From Brachynemurus nebulosus (Eukaryota; Arthropoda; Insecta; Neuroptera; Myrmeleontidae): 64,000 nucleotides of DNA. The DNA lies in assembly GCA_035578155.1 (NCBI GenBank), contig JAPWDM010000002.1, forward strand, positions 36,814,437 to 36,878,436. The letters run 5' to 3'. A program made the position numbers and the translations under genes. This document shows, one piece after another, positions 36,236 through 46,632 of this stretch. Below the pieces are notes generated by a model. That model saw only the letters and a list, made by a program, of their open reading frames with translations, was not told the DNA's origin and did no database searches. Every line of letters begins with the position of its first letter. The first letter of the stretch is position 1.

Positions 36236-36968
36236 AGAATAAGATTAATAAATAGTAAGAACTAATTTCCACTAACAACTAATTTTCAAAATTTTGATGC
36301 CAAAATCGAAAATTTTATACTCGAATTAATGAAAATTCATTAACATATCTACATACAGAAATTTTAGCTCAAGTCCTCAAAAATGTGAAATTTCAGTTGT
36401 CGACAACCAGTGCTTTTCGTCATAAGCTTTTGTGCTGCCCGCCAAACAATAACTGATTGCATTAAATTAGCATCTGTAAAAGGCGAGCAAGCTGTGAACG
36501 GACATAGTTAGCTCTCGCTACATTGCGCAGAACCAAGTCTGGAAACATATTTTATGGAAAGATATTTTATTAAGCAATAAGCAATGAAAAGAGGTCTCAA
36601 TTTTTATAATTGAGAATAAAGATTAAATTAAGAATTTACATAAACTTACTATTTTTACTTCAACTTGTTTATAAGAAGCAACACTGGTATATTAAGAAAT
36701 TTAAAAAAAAAAAAAATAATATCAGTTGGCAAAAAATATTATTAAAACCATTTAAAGTTGGTGTCACTATAATGCTAACAAAGTGTTGCAGGATTATCTA
36801 TATTCTTTTTGAAAAAAAATTATTTATTTATTTTTTGAGCTTTGCTGCCTCTGATATTTCCTTTGAAAGTGGTCGGTCCACTGTTCTAAAAATGTTTCTG
36901 GCCTCTGAGATAATAAGTAAATTGGCTAGGGTAGACTTCAAGACTGTCCGTTCATAGGACCTAAACCT
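36236..36968. other. Non-coding, possible exon-like patch at its end
   Basis: Most is AT-rich. The last ~130 bp (36840-36968) is less AT-rich and open in more than one frame, including the end of a 115-codon plus-strand frame at 36610-36957. I cannot match it to a family. Confidence 0.4.
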
Positions 36969-37152
36969 ATACTGGGTAGGGATGATCGATGGTAGAAAAA
37001 CATCGATGTTTAGCGGGAAAACATCGATGTAAAAACATCGATGTTATGTCCTCGACAACGTCGACACATCGATGTTACGAGAATAATATCGAAACATCGA
37101 TTTTACTCTAAGCTATCCAGTATTTAAAAAGTCAGTATCAGTATTTAGCTGA

Positions 37153-37380
37153 TTTAAAACAATATTCATTACTTTATGGCAAGTTCTAGGAACCACTTAT
37201 CCAAACTTGAAAAAAATTGCCATTAAATATTTGTGTTGCATAGCCACTTCAACAGCTTCAAAGAGACTTTTTTCAAAAGCTGGGCAGCATTTGTATCAAC
37301 AAAGGAACAGATTAAAAGGGAAACTTCTAATAAAGTGACTTTTTTGCAAAGTGTACCAAATAAATACTGGCAATGTTAAT
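37153..37380 (+). pseudogene. hAT transposase C-terminal fragment
   Basis: The plus-strand frame reads FKTIFITLWQVLGTTYPNLK, KIAIKYLCCIATSTASKRLF, SKAGQHLYQQRNRLKGKLLI, K, a stop at 37336-37338, then LFLQSVPNKYWQC and the natural stop at 37378-37380. The pattern W...YP.L..IA.KYL...ATS..S.RLFSKAG......RN.L is the hAT dimerisation domain (Dimer_Tnp_hAT). Only the last ~75 residues survive and one internal stop disables them. Its position, just inside the left inverted repeat, fits an internally deleted copy. Confidence 0.9.
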
Positions 37381-37467
37381 TTTTAATAAATAAAATAATA
37401 GATTATAATGGTTGTTTATTTTGCTACATTTCTGCTACATTTCTGCTGCATTTCGATATATATCGTA

Positions 37468-38424
37468 GGGGAAGGTCGCCCAAAGCGGGTACCCCTCTTA
37501 AAGCGGGTAAGCGCTTGTATATCGTTGTATCGAATGTTTTTGTCAGGTCGTGTGTATACCGAGATTAACCGAATATCAACCAATATCAATCAGTTGCACT
37601 TGAACGCTTGTGTCGTTTAATGTCCTAGTTAAGCTTCATCAAATTTTTTTGTTGGTTTTGTTAAAAATTTTGACGATAAATATTCTGTGACTAGTCACAA
37701 ACCTTTTTATTTGTAATCTTTTTGGTATTACCATATTATGTTATCATCATTTGACTTTTAATGTAGAAAAAGGTAGACATGTGTCGGCTTTCATTTTGAA
37801 ATTATTCTAACTTAACAAAATTAAGTCTTTTTGGGCAAAGCGGGTATGGGCAAAGCGGGTAGACAAAATAGAAGCATCTTAATGGAAAAAACTGTTGGAA
37901 GGGGAAAAAAATAAAAAATCTTCTTTTTACGACGGAATGAGGGAAAAAGCTTAAAAAAAATATTTCTGCCTTGTTTGTAGTAATTTTGATGTGGAACCAC
38001 CTGAAGTAATATACTCCAATATGGAGGTTGTAAAGAAAGTTACAGTTAATTGTTATAAATTTATTATTTTTGTCTTTTTTCAATTTTTTTTTTACTTAAT
38101 TATTATTATTGTTAAGTTCTATATGATTAAGAAAGTTTATATTAAAAAATAATAACAGTGTTTAAGTACATAATGTACTTACCCGCTTTGCCTAAAGGGG
38201 GTTACCCGCTTTAGGATACCTATACGGGCAAAGCGGGTTTTTGCAGAGGTTTTGTATTTTCTTTATTAAAAATAAATATCGTATAAATATTTCTTAAGCT
38301 AAGTTTCATTTTAAAGTTCGATAACTATTCTATCTGATAATATAAAAAAGATCTGCTTATCGAGGTCAGAAGTCACTTTTTTGGGCGTTTAATCTTAGCC
38401 TACCCGCTTTGGGCGACCTTCCCC
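37468..38424. mobile_element. TA-flanked motif-array element, 957 bp
   Basis: TA at 37466-37467 and 38425-38426 flanks identical inverted ends GGGGAAGGTCGCCCAAAGCG, continuing GGTA. The inner part of the end, GGGCAAAGCGGGTA, recurs inside at about 37834, 37849 and 38224, and inverted (TACCCGCTTT) at 38180 and 38202; AAAGCGGGTAAG follows the left end at 37499. The TA duplication suggests a Tc1/mariner-type or unassigned superfamily. The 93-codon minus-strand frame at 37802-38083 partly translates these motifs and has no transposase features. Confidence 0.85.
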
Positions 38425-38504
38425 TATATCGATACTCTTGAATCGATGTTGACATCGATGTCAACATCGATGTTTTTCTAATATCGATCATCCCTAATGC
38501 TGGG

Positions 38505-38929
38505 GTATCGATATACCTCTCTCTGGAAAATTGTTACCGGAGCATATGAGTTCACAGAAATGTTTAGTGAACCCCATATGCCAATTGCGAGAGTGTATAT
38601 GCTACTCAAAAGGCAATAGCTTCTTAATATTATTGACTTCCTAAATTCTGACGAGTCACAGTACTCTGAGAACAACATTTGCAAGTATTGACCTTTTACG
38701 TAAATTCAACCTACAGGAAAGGTGAAAGAAAGGAAAAATCCTCAATCCATATTTTATGTACTTACGGGCAACACCTTATCGCAGCTACGATAGCAACATT
38801 TTAGGAATAGCTCTTGACCTCTGAGCTAATCAGGAGGATCGAGACTTGACCGTAGTAAAAGGGCCTCCAACGGGGATCAAACTCATTTTTCATTTATTTA
38901 TTCATTCAACCGAAAATTTAGTCTTACAG
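38505..38929. other. Less AT-rich non-coding patch, origin unclear
   Basis: Higher complexity than average. The minus-strand frame 38478-38684 (SIYTLAIGIWGSLNISVN then SYAPVTIFQREVYRYP) runs up to the hAT insertion site but matches no family I can name. There is also a GACCTCTGAGCTAATCAGGA then GGATCGAGACTTGACCG stretch (38817-38852). It could be an old exon, but that is not supported further. Confidence 0.3.
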
Positions 38930-39085
38930 TTATAGTGTAATACAATTTACTACATAATTATGTTAATAATCACATAATAATTAAAAAATTACCAAACTGG
39001 ATCGGCTGAGCATCGAACCCAGGATCTCTTGGTAACCTGTCAGACGCCTTCTTCTTAGACCACTATTGTACTGTTCCAGAGCAAC
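38930..39085 (-). repeat. tRNA-derived SINE-like head
   Basis: On the minus strand, AGTGGTCTAAGAAGAAGGCG (box A region), then TCTGACAGGTTACCAAGAGA and TCCTGGGTTCGATGCTCAGC (box B, GGGTTCGATGC) are spaced as in a tRNA-like RNA polymerase III promoter. An A/T-rich tail follows. Divergence from a folded tRNA indicates a SINE, not a gene. Ends and target duplications are not defined. Confidence 0.6.
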
Positions 39086-39444
39086 TCCAGTTTTGATAAC
39101 GAATTCATCACATATTTTTACTCTTTAAAATAATTAATAATATAATATGTTCACAAACACATCGGTAATATTGAAATTAGAATGTGTTATGAGCCGAATT
39201 ATGTGTTATTCTAATATTTTGTCAGATTACTTTATATGACCACGACAAGACGTTTACACAAAATTTTTTCACATACATTTGCATACTAATTGAAATCTTT
39301 TAAATAATTTAAAGAAAAAACTATGAGAAAATTACAAATTGTAATTATACAATTGGAAAAAAACATGATTCATTTTCATTTCAAAGAATTTCTCTAAAAA
39401 TAATTATTCCCTTTTCAAAAAACACACGTTTTAAATTTTTGAAC
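39086..39444. other. AT-rich spacer
   Basis: Nothing recognised. Confidence 0.5.
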
Positions 39445-39457
39445 ATTAACCCAGTAC

Positions 39458-39637
39458 TTTAATGATTTCGTTTTAACCAATTACCCAATGATTTAGGAAC
39501 CGGATATTCAGGACCCCAATAATTAGAGTTGAATTCCAGAAAAACAATTGTTTTTCTGGAATTCAACTCTAATTATTGGGGTCCTGAATATCCGGTTCCT
39601 AAATCATTGGGTAATTGGTTAAAACGAAATCATTAAA
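39458..39637. repeat. Perfect 180-bp palindrome, no spacer
   Basis: Two 90-bp arms are exact reverse complements and meet at 39547/39548 (CAGAAAAACAA|TTGTTTTTCTG) with no loop. A 13-bp direct repeat, ATTAACCCAGTAC, lies at 39445-39457, immediately outside the left arm, and at 39673-39685 on the right. It does not match the other repeat families in the window. Perfect spacer-less palindromes are usually short-lived, so this is either very recent or an assembly or library artefact. Confidence 0.95.
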
Positions 39638-39685
39638 CTCTTGAAATCCCAATTAAAACTACGTTGATTAAAATTAACCCAGTAC

Positions 39686-41030
39686 AATCGATTAGCGCAA
39701 CTTTGTTGTTTCTTTAGTCGTACCTATATATTACATTTAAATATCGACCGACAATACATTTTATTAGAAAAGACCTTGCATTCAAATCACTTGGCAACTG
39801 CAATAATTAAGATGTTTGTAAGCAAATTGTTCCATGTATAATTAACAAATTTGTTAATACGTACGACTTTTTGTTTTTTAAATGTCAATAAATTCATTAA
39901 ATTTATGTCAAAAAACTAATAAAAATTTTTAAAATATTTATTGAAGTTTCTAATAATCGATTTTTATTTTAATCGATTAAAAATATTCAGACACACAAAA
40001 AAATTTAAGTGCACGTTTTTCCACCTTCCGTCAAATGACCTTCAATTTGTTACACTCTTCATACGATTGTAGTTTTTCTTCTGGTTTTGACGCTTAATAT
40101 TATACTTTTAATAAAAAATATGAAAATAAAGTAGATTAACACGATTTCAGTTTGAAAGGATCATTAGTTATGAATTTAGAACTCTTAAGTTTTATTTTCA
40201 CACTTCGGTGTCAATAACTAAAGCCACCAAAATTATTATTTTTACAAATTGCGTTATGTGTTGTATAGCTTTTTCTTTAATTTTTTTTATGGCAGAAATA
40301 CAAAAATAGCAAATTATTATCTGACACAAAGTGGGCCTTCCGAGGATAATGTTTCAAATATATTACATAGAATATAATTTTAAAATATAAAAGTTTTTTA
40401 GAAACAAAGTTGTTCCTCTAAGTGTACTTACAATTAGTAAAAAAAGTAGCAAATCAGAAAAATTAATCGCAGCTAAATATAGCACCTATTAATGAAGTGG
40501 GTGGGCCTATTTATATTCGCAGGTATTGTTTATTATCTGTCATAACTTTTGAACTGAAAAAACTCGAAAATTCATTTTCTAAAGATCCACCGTTACAGAC
40601 GATAAAAGGAAATTAACTGCTTTACATAACAATTTGGAAAATTTATTTTACCCTATTGTCCAAAAAAAATTTTTATATATTTACTTATATACGACTTATA
40701 CACTTGCTATGTCAAAATCGAAAATGAATTCTAACATTCATATTCTACTAATATTACTAAACAAAAACAATATAAGTATTAAAACCAAGTAATTGTCTAA
40801 CGTTTTTGCCATTACAAAAATATTGCCGCATACCCCCTGCACCTGACTGAGGTACCCCTATGTGTACGTGTACCAAAATTTGAAAAATATTGCTCTATTA
40901 AACGAATTTGCTGTAATTTCAAAAATATCAATATGCATGATCGGTTTGAAAAAAGTTATAAAAAGCTTTTCATCTATACCTTTCAGTACGGGAAAGTACC
41001 TCAAGAAATTAAGAACAGGATTTTTTTACT
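39686..41030. other. AT-rich DNA, possible hAT scrap
   Basis: CCCCCTGCACCTGACTGAGG then TACCCCTATGTGTACGTGT (40833-40871) resembles degraded hAT MITE sequence. No termini can be set and no gene is seen. Confidence 0.4.
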
Positions 41031-41064
41031 GCGCGAATTAATTAAGATCTCTAGTGTAGTGTGT

Positions 41065-41135
41065 ATATGCAAAATTCCATGTTCATAGAGTCCAAAGATG
41101 TAGAAATTTTGAAAAGATGACGCCAGAAAAAAAAT
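41065..41135 (-). repeat. Short repeat family I, copy 1
   Basis: GCAAAATTCCATGTTCATAG then AGTCCAAAGATGTAGAAATT then TTGAAAAGATGA matches the reverse complement of 50120-50178. The copies share about 50 bp and lie in opposite orientation. Confidence 0.7.
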
Positions 41136-41274
41136 TTTTCTTCAAAACTCTAAAAACTTTGTGACGCAAATAAAAAAAAATATACTTGCAATTTATACCA
41201 GTGAAATCTGTGTAATTTTTTTTTTACGTAATATAGATAATTTTTAAAGGACGTAGTGAATTTTTCCAATAATA

Positions 41275-41545
41275 TTCACTGATTTGAGCGTTACCTACGG
41301 TATTTCATATTTGTAAATAATAAAACAAATATTTTACTTACAATTAGTAAAAAAAATACCCCGTTTATTTTTTTAATTGAGACAATTGTTTCAAGCTTAA
41401 TAGCCCATTTTCAAGCAACTTTGTTTGAAAATAAACTATTAAGCTTGAAACAATTATCATAATTAAAAAATAAACGTGGTAGTTTTTTGCTAAGTAAAAT
41501 ATTTGTTTTATTATTTACAATTTTTCTAATACTTGTTTTACATTT
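41275..41545. repeat. Long hairpin D2
   Basis: The left arm (about 41312-41427) and right arm (41430-41522) are inverted copies. Shared blocks are GTAAATAATAAAACAAATAT then TTTACTTA, GTTTATTTTTTAATT, ACAATTGTTTCAAGCTTAAT and ATTTTCAA.CAA, around a 3-nt loop. GATTTGAGCGTTACCTACGG (41281-41300) precedes it, as beside D1 and D3. The minus-strand frame at 41411-41629 is the right arm read through. Confidence 0.85.
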
Positions 41546-41970
41546 AATTGGATTTGAACCTGCAACTTTTTCAAACTTGAGTTCATGATACAATTTATCC
41601 AACTGTTTGCTCTTGTCTGATTTTTTCAAATTCGAAATATTTTGTAGATATCGAGTCCTTCATAATACTGCGTATTGATTTTATGTTATTATGTGTTATT
41701 GTTTTAAGTATTAAATCAACACAAACAAGTCATCATATTATTGTAATTATATGGAAGATTTTCCCGCATAATTTTTCCTTCTTAAAGCTATCTTCTTGAT
41801 CATCATTTTGTTTAATTAATTTACCTACGTATTTATTTATTTCTTTAAATACATTAATGACGTTATGACCTTCGAAGGTGTTAAATTATATAGTTTATAA
41901 AAAAAGAACCTTTACCATTTCCATGATGTGGAACAATTTTGTGAAAATCAGATTTCAAATAGATACAACA
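41546..41970. other. AT-rich spacer
   Basis: Nothing recognised. Confidence 0.5.
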
Positions 41971-41974
41971 AGTA

Positions 41975-42418
41975 CAGCTGAACTCTTTTTTGTGCGGTAG
42001 ATAGGGGGCGCATAAAAAAAATCGCACAAAAAAAAATATATTCAAAAATATCATAAGTAGCTATAAAAAGTATAGTTCGATCCAGATTGTACAAAAAACT
42101 TTTTTTATGCGGTTGGTCGGAACCGCATAAAAAAAGTTTCATCGAAAAAACATCACTCAAAACGCTCAAAACTTAGAAATTTCCTTAGAAGTTGCTTCTA
42201 TAAACAAGATAAAGCATTAAAGCTTTTAAGCATTTAAATAAAGATTAAATGCTTAAAAGCCGTTAAAAAGTATTTTTATCAAAGAAAGTTATTATAGTAA
42301 TTGCTTAAGTTTCTTACTGTCTCGTGATTTTGATTCATTTACATTTTAATGGCCATTTTTTACAAACCGCTAAAAAAAATCGCACAAAAGAAGGACCGCA
42401 TAAAAAAGAGTTCAGTTG
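41975..42418. mobile_element. pogo/Tigger-like MITE, 444 bp
   Basis: TA at 41973-41974 and 42419-42420 flanks inverted ends CAGCTGAACTCTTTTTTGTG and, reversed, CAACTGAACTCTTTTTTATG, continuing CGGT (22 of 24). Internal copies of the terminal motif occur as ATCGCACAAAAAAAA (42020), TTATGCGG..GG.CGGAACCGCATAA (42107-42133) and ATCGCACAAAAGAA (42379). A CAG.TGAAC start with a TA duplication fits the pogo branch of Tc1/mariner. No transposase is seen; the minus frame 41948-42169 is the element read through. Confidence 0.9.
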
Positions 42419-42420
42419 TA

Positions 42421-42969
42421 TACTGAATAAGGAAATATCAAATTTTTCTGTTATTTTTTATGTATAAGTAAAAAGTAACTTGTATTTATATTGGGTGTTT
42501 CCAAACAGTAAGAAAAATATTTTAATATCAATTTTTTTTCTTTAAAATATTTTTTTAAAAGAATAATTATTTAGAAATGAAACTTAAGATTTGATAGTGT
42601 AAGCGCTGGGAAAAACAAAATAGACAGATATGTACCTTTATGAGGATGTTTATGGAAAATTTCGGAATTCGCAAATAAAAACACAAATTATTATAACACA
42701 TTCGATTCCCTAACATATCCTTCAATCAATTTTAAGTTGATAATACCAGCAGCCATTAGGTAACTTAAAATAGTCCTCACCTCGTAACTCAAACCTTTTA
42801 GTACCTAGTCGGAGCATATTTATTTCACACGTTACACAGTTATGAAGAATTATGGCGAAATGACCAACTGGTACAGTCTTTTAGTCTTTTGACTTTATAT
42901 GGGATTTTTGGCGTCATGTGATGTGATGTATGTGTTAAGAAGGTTTCACTTGACAACTTATGACATCAG
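42421..42969. other. AT-rich spacer
   Basis: No gene or bounded repeat recognised. Confidence 0.5.
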
Positions 42970-43070
42970 TAGTCGTCAAGGTATTAAAAAAAAAGTTAAG
43001 AACTATTTACCAATAATTCTTGTGTCACTGTTAAATATAAATGTGTCTCTTATGCTATTCTGTTTCTTAA

Positions 43071-43970
43071 CCCTGGAATCATACGTTGGTCTACGAGAAA
43101 CGTTAATCATACATCGACGTCGTTTTGACGGATGGACTTTTTACGGAGAGTTTTAGAGTTTATTTGCAAAAAACATTTTTTTACATAACAATACTACAAA
43201 AGCGAACAAAATATTTAAAAAAATTGGATTTGGAAAAATTTCTTAATGTAAATATTTATTAATTTTTTAATCTTTTTATCAAAGCATATTTTCATTATAA
43301 AAATTAAAAAATAGATAAATACATCAATTGTAATAATTAATTTATGAACTATTATGAGTCAGTGGACATGTGTGACTTTACAGAATGTGAAATTTCTCAG
43401 TCATAAATATTCCCATAGATATGTAGTTATTTCCCCATTAGGCACATTTGTAAATTTTCTAAAATTTGTTAGTAATTTTTCGAATAAGATCTCAAAAAAT
43501 AATAAAAATTAAAATATTTTCCACAAAATAAATTGTTAATCTTTTATTAAGTCATTCGAAATGCATTCTTTAGTTTTCGATTCAATATATTAAAACTTCA
43601 GTATTATGTCGTCTCTATAAGTCAAACAGCTGTAATCATCTTTCACATTATCATAATCATTGAATAAATTAATTATAACATCCATATCTTTAATAAATTT
43701 TCAAAAAAATTAGGAAAACTTTTATATGTAGTGTACAAAATCTTCAAAAAAAACATACGTTAATCATACATCGACGTCCTTTTGACGGACACTATTTCAA
43801 TACAAACAAAACGACAATGACTATAAACAAAATAAATATATGTGGTGTGTTATAATAACAAATAAATTAGATAACAGAAATCTCACAGCAAACCAGTAAC
43901 AACAAGTCGTAGTACTGGAGCAGGTAGAGAAGTTCGTACGTCGTTTTGACGTGTACGTATGATTCTAGGG
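43071..43970. mobile_element. piggyBac-like MITE copy 2, 900 bp
   Basis: TTAA at 43067-43070 and 43971-43974 flanks ends CCCTGGAATCATACGT and, reversed, CCCTAGAATCATACGT (15 of 16). It is closely similar to 21488-22408 over its length, with small indels (for example a missing ~25-bp block near 43330). The similarity implies a relatively recent amplification. The plus-strand frame at 42899-43156 crosses its left end. No transposase is encoded. Confidence 0.95.
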
Positions 43971-44255
43971 TTAATCTAAAGGTTGCTATTAACCTACAAG
44001 AGAGTACAACATGTCATTCAAATCTGGTTATTTGGATCTATAACAGTTTCACTTATTGTATGAAAATCTTATATTTCTATAATTCCGTAACAGTTCCAAA
44101 TTGTGAAGAAATTGTATGAGATTCTGTCCGCCATATTGTTTTTTCACTTTAATTAAATAATCAGTAAAGGTATGGGGTGCTAGCCACTTTAGGAGGGGTC
44201 CGAAATCATTCTCGACTTACCTTCATCCTTTCCTAAATTTGATACTGATACTAAT

Positions 44256-44483
44256 CAGAGGCGTAACTACAATGGAACAGGTAGAGCAGTTGCTCCAGGG
44301 CGTAACTAGGAAGTTTTTCGTTTTTTGTTCATTAGCGGTATTGGAAAATGAAAAATGAGAAAATGACTTTCCGTGCTGTTTTTTTTTCTCGTTAGCTATA
44401 TTTTGGGGGAGAAATAAACTTGCGAAACGAAGGCACTTAAGTCAAAATGGCTCCAAAGTGCAAAAATTCTAGTTACGTTTCTG
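44256..44483. mobile_element. hAT MITE family K, 228 bp
   Basis: The 8-bp duplication is perfect: ATACTAAT at 44248-44255 and 44484-44491. Ends are CAGAGGCGTAACTA and, reversed, CAGAAACGTAACTA (12 of 14). A CAGGGCGTAACTAGGAAG block near 44297 repeats the terminal motif internally. It is inserted in repeat copy J5. Confidence 0.95.
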
Positions 44484-44550
44484 ATACTAATACTAACATT
44501 AAGTTAAAAAGCAACTTTTGTTAGCTTCAAACTGTTATTATACTCTTCTT

Positions 44551-45400
44551 AAAACCAAAATATGTATATATATATCTCTGTCTATTTTGATATTAAAAAA
44601 TTTGGTTAATTAAAAAAAATAATAAATTAACTTTTATTATTTACTATTAAAAAAAATGTAATTTGGTGTCATTGTTTAAATTTTTGCTGATGTGTTATTT
44701 ACATTACCACAATAATAGATTAATAATTTTTTTTTAAATATTAATAACAATTTATTAACATTTACTAAATCTTTTTTTGGGTCATATGCATAAAATTATA
44801 ATACGTAAAGTTATTATTGCGATTACAAAATCGAACATGTAACTTTTATATTTAAATAAATATTATCAAATCGACTATTAGATACACCCGCTAAATTTAT
44901 TTTAAAAAAATTTCTGATATTCGTTAATACATAGAGATTATTCATAAAGTACAGGGACGGTTTCAGAAACTATATTTAAAATAAGTATGCATTATATTTT
45001 TTCTACGATCATTTGCGGTAATAATATGCATGTCCAACAGATTGTCTGTCATTCGTGTGAAATACTCCGATCAAAATATGTCGCAATTTTGCAATTGTAT
45101 ATATATTTTTTTTATACATATTAGCAAGTAAATAAATATTTATATTTGTATCTTTTAAAGTAGAACGGACGTACTGAAATTAAGTGATAAATAAAAATTA
45201 TTAGTATTATATTTTATTTTTTGAATTGCACTATAATAATTATTTCAAAACCTTCAAATTGCCAGTTTGTTAGCAATTGGCAGAAAAAAATTGAAACAAA
45301 TTGCAAATCATAAAGAGACGTGTAATATGTTTGATAAAGAGACGTATAATATGTTACTACTAAACTTTTTTTGTATGAAAGTTGCTCTTATCTTCCTTTT
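44551..45400. other. AT-rich spacer
   Basis: The frame at 45267-45458 has no domain. No bounded repeat is seen. Confidence 0.5.
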
Positions 45401-46336
45401 TAACGAATTTTCCAGTCGAAAATTCAACTATTACAGCCACTGTCATGACGCGACTTGAGCCCGAGACTATGACAGAAATTTGTTTTGAGGTCCCTAGAAT
45501 CAGAAAATGACATTCACTAAGATTTATATATATATGTGCATGATGTCGAGCCGAGGAGCAGTTAGTCGATTAATCGACTAAAGTTGTTTTTCAGACAAAA
45601 TTAGTCATTAGTCGAAAATATCGGGCATAGAATAGTCGACTAATCGACTAAATTTTTAGTCGAATTCATGAATAGGGTAACCTACGTAACTCTTTGACAA
45701 ATGACGTTTTCTTTTGAATTTAATTATTAACTTAATATTTTTTTTTTTTAAGAAAAAGAAAAACATGAGGTATCACATAAAAGAGAAAAATCATACAAAT
45801 AGATAATTTTTTTTATTTTTATTTATTTATTTTTTTTTGGAGTCTACTAAACGAAACAAAAATTATTAAATTAATCGTAATTAGTCATTAAAAAAAAAAT
45901 TAATCAATTTAATCATTTAGTCGAGGGTAAAATAGTCGACTAAAAAATGACTAAATGTAAACAAAATTAGTCGACTAAACCGATTAATCGATTAATTTTC
46001 CGACATCACTAGTCCACACGATAACTCTCGAACGAAATATTGTCCTATTTTTATGAAACTTGATGAAAACGTTGGAAGTCCAAAAATCTTGCATAAGTTC
46101 TTTAGCCAGGCACTTTCGATGCCCGGAACATGATATTTTTGGGCATTTTTCGTGGAAAAAAAATACGTTTTTACCAAAATTTCCCCAAGTTCGAAAGTTT
46201 TTACATTTTTTTACTTTATTGGGAATAAAAAAAATTAAATAAAAAAGATTTTTGAAATATGTAAACTGATTTCCGAGTAAAACTAATTTTTGTAAACGGA
46301 AATTCGCTATGTTATGTAGGATGCTGTGATAGGGGT
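45401..46336 (+). repeat. Repeat family B, copy B3, split by a hAT MITE
   Basis: The left part 45401-45538 (CAGCCACTGTCATGACGCGA, GAAATTTGTTTTGAGGTCCC, a short TA tract) and the right part 46012-46336 (CACACGATAACTCTCGAACG, GGAAATTCGCTATGTTATGT, AGGATGCTGTGATAGGGGT) match copy B1 continuously once the inserted 45539-46011 is removed. Confidence 0.88.
45539..46011. mobile_element. hAT MITE family C, copy C1, ~473 bp
   Basis: The right end, reversed, is TAGTGATGTCGG; the left end CATGATGTCGAG is slightly worn. Subterminal TAGTCGACTAATCGACTAAA motifs are repeated many times on both sides. It interrupts repeat copy B3. The 8-bp duplication is no longer clear (right flank GTCCACAC). A second copy lies at 50942-51405. 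Confidence 0.85.
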
Positions 46337-46369
46337 GTCTATTATTTTGTTCTATATTTTAACTTGCTA

Positions 46370-46445
46370 TTAACTTTAATTACTTCAAAATAATGGCGTA
46401 TCGGATATCTTTATTCAGTTAGAGTGAGAAATTGATATGATAGTC
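46370..46445 (-). repeat. Family J fragment J6
   Basis: On the minus strand, ATCAATTTCTCACTCTAACT then GAATAAAGATATCCGATACG matches J4 (36087-36125) closely. Confidence 0.7.
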
Positions 46446-46547
46446 GTTGTTGCAGTAGCAACCATTGTAATTATAACCATATGACAAGCATATAACAAAC
46501 GTCAAAACATTCATTATAGACATGCAGTTCAATACCTACATATAGTA

Positions 46548-46549
<2 letters not shown>

Positions 46550-46629
<80 letters not shown>
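46550..46629. repeat. (TA)n microsatellite
   Basis: About 40 TA units, forming the left border of the fold-back region that ends at 47920. Confidence 0.98.

Positions 46630-46632
<3 letters not shown>

Larger units (their letters stand above)
36977..38496 (+). mobile_element. hAT element with transposase remnant, 1520 bp
   Basis: The duplication is ATACTGGG (36969-36976) / ATGCTGGG (38497-38504), 7 of 8. The ends TAGGGATGATCGAT are identical inverted over 14 bp. Subterminal ACATCGATGT palindromes are repeated at least five times on the left and three on the right. It holds the tail of a hAT transposase (37153-37380) and an insertion of a different element at 37468-38424. Without that insertion it would be about 560 bp. 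Confidence 0.96.
42970..44550 (+). repeat. Family J, copy J5, split by two MITEs
   Basis: The pieces 42970-43070, 43975-44255 and 44484-44550 together match the order seen in J2. The TCTGTTTCTTAA|TCTAAAGGTTGCTATTAACC junction lines up with CTGTTTCTAAACTTCAAAAT then TGTTACTAACC near 20158-20190. The piggyBac-like MITE 43071-43970 sits at the TTAA and the hAT MITE 44256-44483 near the end. This gives the insertion order: J is older than both. Confidence 0.75.

Noticed and set aside
36610..36957. 115-codon plus-strand frame
   Set aside because: Its first two thirds are lysine/isoleucine/phenylalanine codons from A/T runs; no domain, and no conserved pattern I recognise.
37802..38083. 93-codon minus-strand frame inside the nested TA element
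   Set aside because: The C-terminal PLCPYPLCPK is the translated CAAAGCGGGTA motif and there is no catalytic triad context; not a transposase.
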